Positions 8,222 through 16,773 of a stretch of DNA of 64,000 nucleotides are shown in pieces (the stretch's first letter is position 1; each line of letters opens with the position of its first letter). The translations under genes and the position numbers were made by a program. The notes beneath the pieces are model-generated. The model had not been told where the DNA came from. It searched no databases and was given only the letters and a program-made list of their open reading frames with translations. Origin of the DNA: Cloacimonetes bacterium UBA5835 (GTDB lineage: Bacteria; Cloacimonadota; Cloacimonadia; Cloacimonadales; Cloacimonadaceae); contig DJGX01000049.1 in NCBI GenBank assembly GCA_002432865.1, positions 14,937 through 78,936 on the forward strand, read 5' to 3'.

Positions 8222-10170
8222 CACTTTATAATACTAATTTTTTTAATTTGTTTAATAGCTTTGCCCCGTTCAGAAGTTTCGCTTTGCACAAAATATATTC
8301 CGGAAGCGGGAAAAACCTCAAAGGGGACATTTACTTCTGCATTTATTAATCCCGTTGTGAAAATCTTCTGTCCTTTCAGATTATAAACGGTAAAAACAGA
8401 TGGGGAAGTGAACCCGGATATTTTTAAGGACTGTCCATTATTAAGAGGATTGGGATATATTTTTAAATTTGGACGAGGTAAATTATCATCAGAATTAGCC
8501 ACCGTCCACCCATAAGGCAAAGTTGCACATTTAGCATAAAAAACTTGGCCTCCATTAGTGTAAGAATTTTGTAGCCAATAATATACGCGGTAGCTTTTTA
8601 AAGAATCCAGTTCAGAGGTATTTATTATCAAATCAATTTCCATACTACTATGCAGATTGATTGTGCTGCTTATTGGTTCGTTATACACCAGCCATTTTTT
8701 AAGAGTATAAAGCGATCTATTCTCAAAATTATTTTCCTCAAAAATTGCAGCGAAAAATTTGGGATAGATAGCAGAAGTTGATGACCACTCAAATAGAGTA
8801 GTGCTGTCATTACTTAAGGTAATATTTAAAAGTAAGTTTTCAGGATTGTCAGGATCTAAAATATTAATTCTGGTTTCACTGCTGGAAATAAAACTTCTTT
8901 TTTCTTGTGCGGAAGAAATAGCAGTTAGAATTTGTTCAGAATCGGCAGCAAGAGGTAGATGAAATCTTTTATAACCATCTACAACAGTTTGAGGTAAAGA
9001 ATTCATTTGGTAGAAATTAAATCTTTGTGATGCGCCTAAACAAGAAAGATAATCTGCCTGATTGGGAATGTAAAGTAAATGATGTAAACCTGAATCATCT
9101 CTGGGAATATCATCTGTTTCAAAAGTATAACGCCTAAAATATTCAATTAGATGACAGCTGCCTGTTTCCATAAAGACATTATAATATCGAGCAGGGAGAA
9201 CAACCGAGGGATGGTTTTTAAAGGCAAGACTCACTTTTACTTCAGTTGGTTCTCGATTAAATGTGATACCTTCGGAACTAACAACCCGTAAAGAATCCCT
9301 GGTATTTATATTCTGTAAAGGGATTAGCAGATATTGATCCAATTGTAACATAGGATCAGAAAAATGTACACTAAGAGTATCTGTGATAGGAAAATTACTA
9401 TGATTATAAACAGTTACGGAAGGATATACGGTGGAAGAAGGCAAAATGTTTTCTGGAAGTGTAAAATTCAACAATTCCAGATCAGTATTCAGCAAATTAA
9501 AATCACCAACGGCACTTATCCTTATCTCACAGGCAAAACCTGCTGAAAATAAACTTTGCCAATATTCATTCCCATGAACAGTAGTATTATAATAGAAACT
9601 GTTCTTCCCACTACCTTCGGAGGCAGAAATGTATTTTCCGGTTATGGGAGTGGTTAATTCCATAACCAACCAAACAACCTGTAACGGATTTTGAATTTCT
9701 GGAAACACTATATTGGTTGGATTAGTGAAGAGGGTTATATTTTGCCAATCGCCACCCGGAATAATAGAACCAGGAAAGTAAATTAAATCATTGTTCTCGG
9801 CATATTGCTCGTTCCAAAGGGAAACTCGCATTTCCATATTTTGATAGGGATTATAAATTTTGAAGCTGTTCAAAGAAAAAGTAGCAGAATCAGCTAATGG
9901 ATATGCAGCTTTAAAATTGAAGCGAACAGCCCAAATAGTAGGACCAGAAAGATGATAGTCATCAGCTAAATTATGATAGCGAAACTGGTATATTTTGCTG
10001 TCTTCAATATCTTTAATACCACTTCCAGGAACCACTTGAAGAGGAGATATAGCATTACTCATTATAGGTATAAGCATTAGGAAAAAAAGAATAATGAGAT
10101 GAACTAGAAAATTGATAATTTTCTGCTTTCCTGAAATGTAGTATCCCGAAGAAGTGATAAATAATTTCAT
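8221..10170 (-). CDS. Secreted protein with type IX C-terminal sorting domain
   Basis: A 649-residue protein of unknown function. The N-terminus carries a hydrophobic stretch at about 20-40 that fits a signal peptide. The C-terminus from about 570 (YPNPLNNGQ, VYNLKGQK, SGIYFVQ) matches the Por/type IX sorting domain. The middle looks beta-rich. A segment near 340-420 with HLIEYFRRY and PQTVVDGYKR is faintly reminiscent of Omp28-type thioredoxin-like proteins, but I am not confident of that. It overlaps the ribF stop by four bases (ATGA) and the exoribonuclease start by one, so a cargo gene sits inside the translation operon. Confidence 0.8.
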   Translation of the reverse strand: MKLFITSSGYYISGKQKIINFLVHLIILFFLMLIPIMSNAISPLQVVPGSGIKDIEDSKIYQFRYHNLADDYHLSGPTIWAVRFNFKAAYPLADSATFSLNSFKIYNPYQNMEMRVSLWNEQYAENNDLIYFPGSIIPGGDWQNITLFTNPTNIVFPEIQNPLQVVWLVMELTTPITGKYISASEGSGKNSFYYNTTVHGNEYWQSLFSAGFACEIRISAVGDFNLLNTDLELLNFTLPENILPSSTVYPSVTVYNHSNFPITDTLSVHFSDPMLQLDQYLLIPLQNINTRDSLRVVSSEGITFNREPTEVKVSLAFKNHPSVVLPARYYNVFMETGSCHLIEYFRRYTFETDDIPRDDSGLHHLLYIPNQADYLSCLGASQRFNFYQMNSLPQTVVDGYKRFHLPLAADSEQILTAISSAQEKRSFISSSETRINILDPDNPENLLLNITLSNDSTTLFEWSSTSAIYPKFFAAIFEENNFENRSLYTLKKWLVYNEPISSTINLHSSMEIDLIINTSELDSLKSYRVYYWLQNSYTNGGQVFYAKCATLPYGWTVANSDDNLPRPNLKIYPNPLNNGQSLKISGFTSPSVFTVYNLKGQKIFTTGLINAEVNVPFEVFPASGIYFVQSETSERGKAIKQIKKISIIK

Positions 10171-11072
10171 TTATCAAGTTCCGAAATTATCGTTCTGGCC
10201 ATCGCTATATCCTTTTGAATAGCATCTTTTAGTTCATCTACCTTTTTAAACATTTTTTCTTCTCTAAAATAGCGGAGTAATTCAATTTCTAAGGTTTCGC
10301 CATAGAGATCGCCACTGAAATCAAGTATATGGGTCTCAATTTCTATTATTCCACTATTTTTCAATGTTGGACTGATGCCAATATTTGTCAACCCGAAATA
10401 TACTTTTTCTTGATAACGAATCCGGGATAAGTATATCCCATTTTTGGGAATTAGCTGATGCGGGTAAAGCAATTTTAAATTAGCTGTGGGAAAACCAATT
10501 TTTCTACCATTGGAATAACTGTGGATAACTGTACCGATCAAACAATATGCTCTTCCCAATAGATTATTGGCAGTTTCAATTTTGCCAAGAGAAAGCAAAT
10601 TTCGGATAGTGCTGCTGCTGATAGGTTTACCTTCATAAAGAAGTGGTTCCAAATATTCCACTCGATATCCTAATTCTTGGGAATGCCGGCAAAGAAATTC
10701 ATAATTTCCCTGACGCAAATGACCAAAATGGGAATCATAACCCATAACAATTACTTTAGGATGAAAAGTGGGAATAACATATTCTTTTAAGAATTTTAAA
10801 GGGGGAGTTTTGGCTAATTCAGGAGTAAAATCCAACAGCTCAATTCTGTCTATTCCAATCTTTGCCAGCTCCCTTTGTTTGAGGGTTATCGGACACAGCA
10901 TTTTGGGTAAAGCTTTCGCTCTTAAAATGAAAGCAGGATGATCTTTATAACTGATAACCACACTTTGTAATTTCTCTGCTTGGGCTATTTCTACAACTTT
11001 TTTCAGCAGCTTCTGATGGCCTAAATGCAAGCCATCAAAGGTTCCAATAGTTAAAACTGAGTTAGTATTCAT
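10167..11072 (-). CDS. ribF: Bifunctional riboflavin kinase / FAD synthetase
   Basis: RibF converts riboflavin to FMN and FMN to FAD. The N-terminal nucleotidyltransferase has GTFDGLHLGHQ (residues 10-20, HxGH signature) and SSSTIRNLL near 155. The riboflavin kinase domain begins near 180 with GFPTANL and ends with the YGE and FREEKMF segments. Length is normal at 301. AGAGGAAA lies before the ATG. No FMN riboswitch is visible upstream. A small hairpin precedes the ribosome binding site. Confidence 0.96.
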   Translation of the reverse strand: MNTNSVLTIGTFDGLHLGHQKLLKKVVEIAQAEKLQSVVISYKDHPAFILRAKALPKMLCPITLKQRELAKIGIDRIELLDFTPELAKTPPLKFLKEYVIPTFHPKVIVMGYDSHFGHLRQGNYEFLCRHSQELGYRVEYLEPLLYEGKPISSSTIRNLLSLGKIETANNLLGRAYCLIGTVIHSYSNGRKIGFPTANLKLLYPHQLIPKNGIYLSRIRYQEKVYFGLTNIGISPTLKNSGIIEIETHILDFSGDLYGETLEIELLRYFREEKMFKKVDELKDAIQKDIAMARTIISELDK

Positions 11073-11151
11073 TTTCCTCTAATAGGTTGATATAGCGTTC
11101 AACCCTAATTAACTTATTTATAGTTTTATGAAACGAATTAAGGAACTTCAT
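11062..11151 (-). CDS. Possible 29-residue small ORF overlapping the ribF start
   Basis: An ATG-initiated frame of 29 codons plus stop fills most of the truB-ribF gap and overlaps the ribF start by 11 bases. The product is lysine-rich and could form an amphipathic helix (begins MKFLNSFHKTINKL). Only a weak AGG-type binding site is present. It may be a leader peptide that couples ribF translation, or it may be chance. Confidence 0.2.
   Translation of the reverse strand: MKFLNSFHKTINKLIRVERYINLLEENEY
11085..11104 (-). other. Small hairpin in the ribF leader
   Basis: A perfect 6-bp inverted repeat (GGTTGA ... TCAACC) with an 8-base loop lies just before the AGAGGAAA ribosome binding site of ribF. 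It could modulate access to that site. It does not resemble an FMN riboswitch. Confidence 0.3.
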
Positions 11152-11225
11152 AATTTACCTGAAGGTATTCAATAGATTGCTGTTCCTAAAATTTTGCAGG
11201 TTTATAGATAATATAGCTGCTTTGT

Positions 11226-12098
11226 TCATTTTAGCACAATAAAAGGATGAATAACATTATTACTTTTTTTCCCCAAAGCACAAAGCTCATCTTGGTTTAG
11301 CAGAAGAATTATATCGCTGCTTGATTCTGAAAATTCTATATCCATACCATTGATCACTTTGTAAAGCTCTTCATCATTTAGCTTTAAACAAGTCCAATCC
11401 GGAAAAACTCGTTCATAACTAATCTGAGAATTAGTCCAATTATCTGTTTTCAGATCTCCTAAAGCTACAGCATCTTGTAAAGTGATCTTTCCGATGCTTT
11501 CTCGTTTCAGAGATATTGTGTAAGCAAGAGTTTGAATTTGTTCAGCCAGCCATTCGCTTAGTGCTCTAATATATGTTCCTTTGCTAACTTTGCATCGATA
11601 AGTAAGTTCATCGGGGGCATTTTGTTCCTCAACTAAGAACTTAAATTCACTAATTTTCACAGGACGCATAGGAAGTTCTAATATCTTTCCTTGGCGAGCT
11701 AATTCATAGGCACGTTTACCTTGAATTTTTACAGCTGAATAAGCTGGGACGGATAATTCGGCCAAATCTAATGCTTTTGCTTCCAAAGCGGCAAGTTGAT
11801 CAGCAAAAATAGGAACAGGAGCTGTTTGTATAATTTCTCCTTCCGTGTCTCCGGTTGAGGTTTTTGCTCCCAATTTCATTGTTGCCAGATAAGTCTTTTC
11901 CTCTTTTTCCAGAAAACAGGATAATCGAGTGTAAGAACCTGTGCAACAAATAAGTAAACCTGTCGCAAGAGGATCTAAAGTTCCAGTATGCCCAATTTTA
12001 CGGATTCCTGTAATTCTTCTCAGACGCCTGATAACTTCAAAAGAGGTAATACCAGCTGGTTTATTTATTGCCAGAAAGGCATTAACCGTTACAGGCAT
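11226..12098 (-). CDS. truB: tRNA pseudouridine(55) synthase TruB
   Basis: TruB makes pseudouridine 55 in the T loop of tRNAs. The catalytic motif GHTGTLDPLATG places the nucleophilic Asp at residue 42. The substrate-binding segments PAYSAVKIQGKRAYELAR and KGTYIRAL are intact. The 290 residues are normal for the family. It overlaps the end of the nrnA-like gene by 17 bases and is followed by a 153-base gap before ribF. Confidence 0.97.
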   Translation of the reverse strand: MPVTVNAFLAINKPAGITSFEVIRRLRRITGIRKIGHTGTLDPLATGLLICCTGSYTRLSCFLEKEEKTYLATMKLGAKTSTGDTEGEIIQTAPVPIFADQLAALEAKALDLAELSVPAYSAVKIQGKRAYELARQGKILELPMRPVKISEFKFLVEEQNAPDELTYRCKVSKGTYIRALSEWLAEQIQTLAYTISLKRESIGKITLQDAVALGDLKTDNWTNSQISYERVFPDWTCLKLNDEELYKVINGMDIEFSESSSDIILLLNQDELCALGKKSNNVIHPFIVLK

Positions 12099-13077
12099 CG
12101 ATAATGTCCTTTAACAGCTTGGCTTTTATCTCTTCTATATCTCCATACATATTACAACCGGATGCCTGTTTGTGTCCCCCTCCTCCATAACGAACAGCAA
12201 TTTTATTTACATCAATCGTTTCTGAGCGTAAACTTATTTTGTATACACCTTCTTTATCTTCCCGTAAATAAACAATTACCTGAACTCCATTAACTCCTTG
12301 CACCCAACGGGTTACATTCGTTATGCTGTCCGGATCGATGTTGTTTTCTTTACTCATTAAATAAGTGGAATGCATCATTAAAATCTGGCGATGATGATAG
12401 AGTTCAATGGTAGATAAGGTCTGGCCTATATAACGCATTTCCTCTGCGGATTGATTTAAATAGAAATTTTTATAAAGGGTATGAGGTTGAATTCCTAAAT
12501 CAACTAACTTGGCAGCAAAGTTAAGTACTTTAGCATCAGTATTAGCATTGGTAAAGTTATTGGTGTCATTCAAGATTGTAGTATATAGGCAATTACACAC
12601 AAATATACGATCAGAAGATGGCATTTTATTAATTTCTTCTTCCAGGAGAGAAAAAATAAGCTCTCCTACACAAGCAAAAGAAGGATCAATATAACGAAGG
12701 TCTGCTTTTATAAGGCCATTTTCCTGTTGATGATGGTCCAGTACAATAGTGGTTATAGCATTATCAATTAAAATTCGTCTGTCACCTAACCGGTCATAGG
12801 AATTACAATCTAAAGCAATTGCCAGAGAAAAAGTGCGCTCTTCTTCATTTAGTGAACTGAAACGCTTTTCCTGAACTTTCCCATCCTGCAAATAATCATA
12901 ACGGCTAAGATCATCGTTATCTGTTACAATCACAGAATTTTTCCCTAAGGAAGAAATGATTCTTTGTAAAGCAAGGGCTGAACAATAACCATCTCCATCC
13001 AAACCAATATGCGAGGTAATAACAATTCTTTCGGCTTTAGAGAATTCACTTAGTAATCTAATTTTGATTTTTTCCAT
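12082..13077 (-). CDS. nrnA: DHH-family phosphoesterase, NrnA-like
   Basis: This family degrades nanoRNA (2-5 nucleotides) and hydrolyses pAp. The 331 residues contain the first metal motif SHIGLDGDG (His23, Asp27, Asp29), the DHH motif at 114-116 (VLDHHQ), and the DHHA1 glycine-rich motif GGGGHKQASGC near 297-307. Its place between rbfA and truB is the usual one for NrnA. A strong intrinsic terminator sits directly upstream, ending only about 11 bases before the ATG, with no clear ribosome binding site. Confidence 0.9.
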   Translation of the reverse strand: MEKIKIRLLSEFSKAERIVITSHIGLDGDGYCSALALQRIISSLGKNSVIVTDNDDLSRYDYLQDGKVQEKRFSSLNEEERTFSLAIALDCNSYDRLGDRRILIDNAITTIVLDHHQQENGLIKADLRYIDPSFACVGELIFSLLEEEINKMPSSDRIFVCNCLYTTILNDTNNFTNANTDAKVLNFAAKLVDLGIQPHTLYKNFYLNQSAEEMRYIGQTLSTIELYHHRQILMMHSTYLMSKENNIDPDSITNVTRWVQGVNGVQVIVYLREDKEGVYKISLRSETIDVNKIAVRYGGGGHKQASGCNMYGDIEEIKAKLLKDIIDACNG

Positions 13078-13088
13078 ATAACTAACGA

Positions 13089-13116
13089 CAAAAAAATCGC
13101 CTTTAAAGGCGATTAT
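13089..13116 (-). terminator. Intrinsic terminator between rbfA and nrnA
   Basis: A perfect palindrome, AATCGCCTTT/AAAGGCGATT (13095-13114), is followed on the minus strand by a run of T (plus-strand A at 13090-13096). It lies inside the translation operon, so it probably terminates only a fraction of transcripts or acts as a processing or stability hairpin. Confidence 0.75.
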
Positions 13117-13158
13117 TCCTTCTTAATTAATGTAATATTATTTAGAAAGTTTCAGGCG

Positions 13159-13647
13159 TTATTCTTCGTCCTCATCCTCATCTTCGTCTTCGAAATCATC
13201 ATAGTCGTCATCATCTTCATCATCATCGAATTCGAAGAAATCATCATCATCGAGATAATCGTCGATATCAATGTCGTCATCGAAATCGTCATCATCATCG
13301 TTAAAATTATTTTTAACTGAATCAAGAAGAAGATCAACTTTGGCTGCGCGATCCTCTGTCTCATCATAGTAGAAGGATAATTCAGGTATTGTTCTCATAA
13401 TTTGTGCTCCTGCTATTTGTTTTTTAAAAAAGCCAGATGACTTCATCAGGAGTTCCCTGATCTGTTCATGACTGGCGGGATTATTGTAATGAGAAAAATA
13501 TAACTTAGCATAGTGCAAATCTTTGGAAATTACTACATCAGTAATTTGCACCCAAGCTAGTTTAGGATCATTCAACTTCTGCGAAAGAGCAGTGTTGAAG
13601 AGTTTTTTCAGCTCAGATTGCAAACGGGGTATACGATAGTTTTTCAT
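13159..13647 (-). CDS. rbfA: Ribosome-binding factor A with long acidic tail
   Basis: RbfA helps mature the 5' end of 16S rRNA in the 30S subunit. Residues 1-115 match the KH-like core (RIPRLQSEL start, ISKDLHYAKLYFSHY, IPELSFYYDETEDRA). Residues 117-162 form an extension in which 36 of 46 residues are Asp or Glu, with no Lys or Arg. That tail is absent from well-studied RbfA proteins of about 115-135 residues. The start codon overlaps the infB stop by one base. Confidence 0.93.
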   Translation of the reverse strand: MKNYRIPRLQSELKKLFNTALSQKLNDPKLAWVQITDVVISKDLHYAKLYFSHYNNPASHEQIRELLMKSSGFFKKQIAGAQIMRTIPELSFYYDETEDRAAKVDLLLDSVKNNFNDDDDDFDDDIDIDDYLDDDDFFEFDDDEDDDDYDDFEDEDEDEDEE

Positions 13648-16211
13648 TATAGTTTTTTACTAATTTCATTAATCACAAATGCTTCCAGAATGTCGCCTTC
13701 TTTTATATCAGAGAAATTGGCTAAGGAAATGCCACATTCTGAACCAGCACGAACTTCATTTACATCATCAGCATAGTGTTTTAATGAACTAATAGTATCT
13801 TCCGTTACTAAAACATCATTTCGATAAAGGCGAACTTTACAATTTGCTTGAATTATACCCTTATCAACTTGGCAACCTGCTATGGTGCCAACTTTCTTAA
13901 TTTTGAAGACCTGTTTAACTAATGCGCTACCAATTACCTGTTCTTCAAATTCAGGTTGAAGCATACCTTCCAAAGCATTATGAAGATCCTCTATTGCATC
14001 ATAGATTACTTGATAAATCTTGATCTGCACACCTTCATCTTCGGCAAATTTTCGTACTTGACTGGAAGCGCGAACATTAAATCCGATAATAATGGCATCG
14101 GAAGCTGCTGCTAAAGATACATCTGCTTCATTTATACCACCTACACTTTTGTGGATAATGTTTACGCTAACTTCCTCATTGGATAGCTTTTGAAAACTAT
14201 CTGCAAGAGCTTCTGAAGATCCATCTGTATCGGTCTTTAAAATCACATTCAGGGAATTAATCTTTTCTTCCTTGATGCGCGCAAATATGTTTTGCAGCGA
14301 ACTCTTATTTAAATATTTTTCACGTTCCAAGCGAATTTGTTGACGCTCACTACTAATACTGCGGGCAGTTTTTTCACTATCTACCTGATTTAATATATCT
14401 CCGGCTTTGGGAGTATCTGAAAGACCATAAATACGTGCTACATCGGAAGGATAAATAACTTTTATCTCCGCTCCGCGCTCATTTTCCATTTTACGAATTC
14501 TGCCATGAACAGCTCCACAAACAACAATATCCCCTTTACGAAGAGTTCCTTCCTGCATTAAAATAGTGGCAGAAGGACCCATTCTGGTATCCATTCCTGC
14601 TTCGATAACTACTGCTGAGGCAGGAACTTCACGCTTGGCTTTCAGTTCCATAATTTCTGCCGTTAGAAGAATTAATTCAATTAAATTTAATATCCCTTCT
14701 CCGGTTACAACAGAGGTTCTACACCAGGGAATGTCTCCACCATACTGTTCAAGATAAATTCCCATATCTAAAAGCTGGGAAATTACTTTATCTACATTAG
14801 CTTCCGGAAGGTCAACCTTATTGATAGCAATTATGATAGATACACCAGCTGCTTTAGCATGATCAATAGCTTCTCGAGTTTGAGCTTTAACACCTTCAGT
14901 AGCGGCAACAACTATTACAGCTATATCTGTTACATTCGCCCCTCGAGCTCTCATCGCTGTAAATGCTTCATGACCTGGAGTATCGATAAAAGTAATTTTA
15001 TGCTTATTAATTTCTATTTGGTAAGCTCCAATGTGTTGAGTAATCCCTCCCGATTCACCAGCCACAATATTTTCATTGCGGATATAATCTAAAATAGAGG
15101 TTTTCCCGTGATCCACATGTCCCATAATAGTAACAACCGGAGGACGCCTTTCTTCTTTTACTTCGCTATACTGTTCAAGTTCGCGGCCTATTATATCCAT
15201 TCCGTATTCATCTTCAAAACGGAAATCTACCTTGAATTCATCACAAATCATTTCCAGGGAATCCTTGTCCAACCGTTGATTCATCGTAACAAGTTGACCC
15301 ATCATAAAAAATTTGGAGATAATCTCGGAGGGGGCAACATTCATAATCTTGGCAAGTTCGCTTACAGAAGTGAATTCCCTTATCACAATTTCATTACTAC
15401 GCTCTTCAACAGTTTGGGCTTCGCGATGGTATTTTTTTCGTTTAGAACTCTTCTGCAAGGTCTTTTTGATATTGCGAGAAATTTCAGCTTCGTCAATTTC
15501 AATTACATCAACAATCTTTTGCTTGGCTTTTTTGCTGCTGGAAATGATGGCTTTTTTGTGCTTACTTTTTTCTCCAAGCTCTTCGTGGCTTACTTTCGCC
15601 TTGCCGAATTTCCGTTCTTCTACTTCTTTTATAGGTTCAGGAACAGGAGCAACAACAACCGGTTTAGTTCCTTTCTCAGCAGAGGGCTTATGTTTATATT
15701 GTTCTGTTTTCCCTGCATCTTTTTTGTGCAGAGTTGATGGCTTAGGAGCAACCACTTCCGGTTTGGAAGGTTTTGAATATTTTGGAGGAGATACAGGTTT
15801 TTCCTTTTGGGGAGCTGGCTTTACAGTCCTTTCCTCAGCTTTTTCTTGAACCGGTTTAGCAACTTTCTTTTCAGGTTCAGCAATGGGTTTTACTTCCTCT
15901 GGTTCAGGAACAACTGTAATTTGCTCAACCACAGGAGCAATAATTTCAGGTTCTTTTTTTGCTTCTGGTTCTGGGGTTTCTTGCTTTGCTTTAGCTGCTT
16001 GCCGCATTTCTATTAATCGTTTGCGATCTCTTTCAGCTCTTTTTTCAGCATCAACCTGTTCCTTATATTTAATGCGTATTTTATCTGCAACTTCTTCATC
16101 TATTAAGCTCATATGGCTTTTAACATTCACACCCAAGTCCGTGAGGTGCTTTTTTAGTGCCATCGTGCTTATTTTCAGCTCTTTAGCTAAATCATAAACT
16201 CTTATTGTCAA
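13647..16211 (-). CDS. infB: Translation initiation factor IF-2
   Basis: IF-2 is the GTPase that positions initiator tRNA on the 30S subunit. The 854 residues begin with an IF2-N helix module (VYDLAKELKIS). A charged Pro/Glu/Lys-rich linker covers about 75-260, and a second IF2-N module lies near 275-325. The G domain has GHVDHGKTS near 363, DTPGHE near 410 and NKVD near 463. Domains II, III and the fMet-tRNA-binding IV follow. All G motifs are intact. Confidence 0.97.
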   Translation of the reverse strand: MTIRVYDLAKELKISTMALKKHLTDLGVNVKSHMSLIDEEVADKIRIKYKEQVDAEKRAERDRKRLIEMRQAAKAKQETPEPEAKKEPEIIAPVVEQITVVPEPEEVKPIAEPEKKVAKPVQEKAEERTVKPAPQKEKPVSPPKYSKPSKPEVVAPKPSTLHKKDAGKTEQYKHKPSAEKGTKPVVVAPVPEPIKEVEERKFGKAKVSHEELGEKSKHKKAIISSSKKAKQKIVDVIEIDEAEISRNIKKTLQKSSKRKKYHREAQTVEERSNEIVIREFTSVSELAKIMNVAPSEIISKFFMMGQLVTMNQRLDKDSLEMICDEFKVDFRFEDEYGMDIIGRELEQYSEVKEERRPPVVTIMGHVDHGKTSILDYIRNENIVAGESGGITQHIGAYQIEINKHKITFIDTPGHEAFTAMRARGANVTDIAVIVVAATEGVKAQTREAIDHAKAAGVSIIIAINKVDLPEANVDKVISQLLDMGIYLEQYGGDIPWCRTSVVTGEGILNLIELILLTAEIMELKAKREVPASAVVIEAGMDTRMGPSATILMQEGTLRKGDIVVCGAVHGRIRKMENERGAEIKVIYPSDVARIYGLSDTPKAGDILNQVDSEKTARSISSERQQIRLEREKYLNKSSLQNIFARIKEEKINSLNVILKTDTDGSSEALADSFQKLSNEEVSVNIIHKSVGGINEADVSLAAASDAIIIGFNVRASSQVRKFAEDEGVQIKIYQVIYDAIEDLHNALEGMLQPEFEEQVIGSALVKQVFKIKKVGTIAGCQVDKGIIQANCKVRLYRNDVLVTEDTISSLKHYADDVNEVRAGSECGISLANFSDIKEGDILEAFVINEISKKL

Positions 16212-16537
16212 CTTATCCTCCTCTCTGTTTCAGAGAGCCAATACTCCATAATTTTGCCGGCTATATGTTTTTCCTTAATACCAAATACACCGGTTATAGA
16301 CAATCCCAAAGCAGAACTTATTTCTTCCTGGGTTCCTGTTTCAATAACCTCAAGGGATTTTTTCGCTGCACCAGCAATATGTTTCATCTTATTTTTAGTT
16401 CGCTCTGAATTATCCTGAGCCAGGATCAACAGAAATACTTCTTTTCTGCCAATAGCTCTTTCACAAGCATCGGTACCAACAACCAATTTTCCTGCTTTTC
16501 GGGCAAACTGCATCAAAGTTAGGATCTTAGAATTCAT
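16208..16537 (-). CDS. ylxQ: L7Ae-family RNA-binding protein YlxQ
   Basis: A 109-residue L7Ae/L30e/S12e-fold protein; this fold binds kink-turn RNA. It starts MNSKILTLMQFARKAGKLV, and the segments GTDACERAI and LAQDNSERT are typical. I chose the ATG at 16537 rather than one 14 codons upstream because AGGAAG lies 6 bases before it and the ATG overlaps the ylxR TGA as ATGA. Position between ylxR and infB is the conserved arrangement. Its role in translation is presumed. Confidence 0.88.
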   Translation of the reverse strand: MNSKILTLMQFARKAGKLVVGTDACERAIGRKEVFLLILAQDNSERTKNKMKHIAGAAKKSLEVIETGTQEEISSALGLSITGVFGIKEKHIAGKIMEYWLSETERRIS

Positions 16538-16773
16538 CTTATACTTCCTAAACTTTTTTTCTGATACCGTTTTTGCCACTTTGAAAGACCTTTAAAACAC
16601 TCTTCATTTGGGCACAAATAATACTTGCGCACCTGAATTATCCTGTTGCAATCAAAAACAATTCCACTTGTTGTGTGAAAAAAATTTAGCAGTCGATTCT
16701 GGTCAACCTTTTTCTTGCACACTACACAAGTGCGGATAGGAATGTGTTTAGCTTTACTATTTTTATTCGACAT
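16534..16773 (-). CDS. ylxR: YlxR-family (DUF448) protein
   Basis: A 79-residue basic protein of the YlxR/DUF448 family. The signature IPIRTCVVCKKK is followed by a second Cys pair (LCPNEEC). YlxR folds as a small RNA-binding-like protein, linked in other bacteria to RNase P and to transcription. The ATG overlaps the nusA stop by one base. Order nusA-ylxR-ylxQ-infB is the conserved one. Confidence 0.92.
   Translation of the reverse strand: MSNKNSKAKHIPIRTCVVCKKKVDQNRLLNFFHTTSGIVFDCNRIIQVRKYYLCPNEECFKGLSKWQKRYQKKSLGSIR

Noticed and set aside
11073..11225. FMN riboswitch upstream of ribF
   Set aside because: The gap is too short and has none of the conserved FMN aptamer motifs.
15108..15737. 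Long open frame (209 codons) on the plus strand inside infB
   Set aside because: It is antisense to the well-conserved IF-2 gene and its composition is that of a shadow frame (Phe/Tyr-rich).
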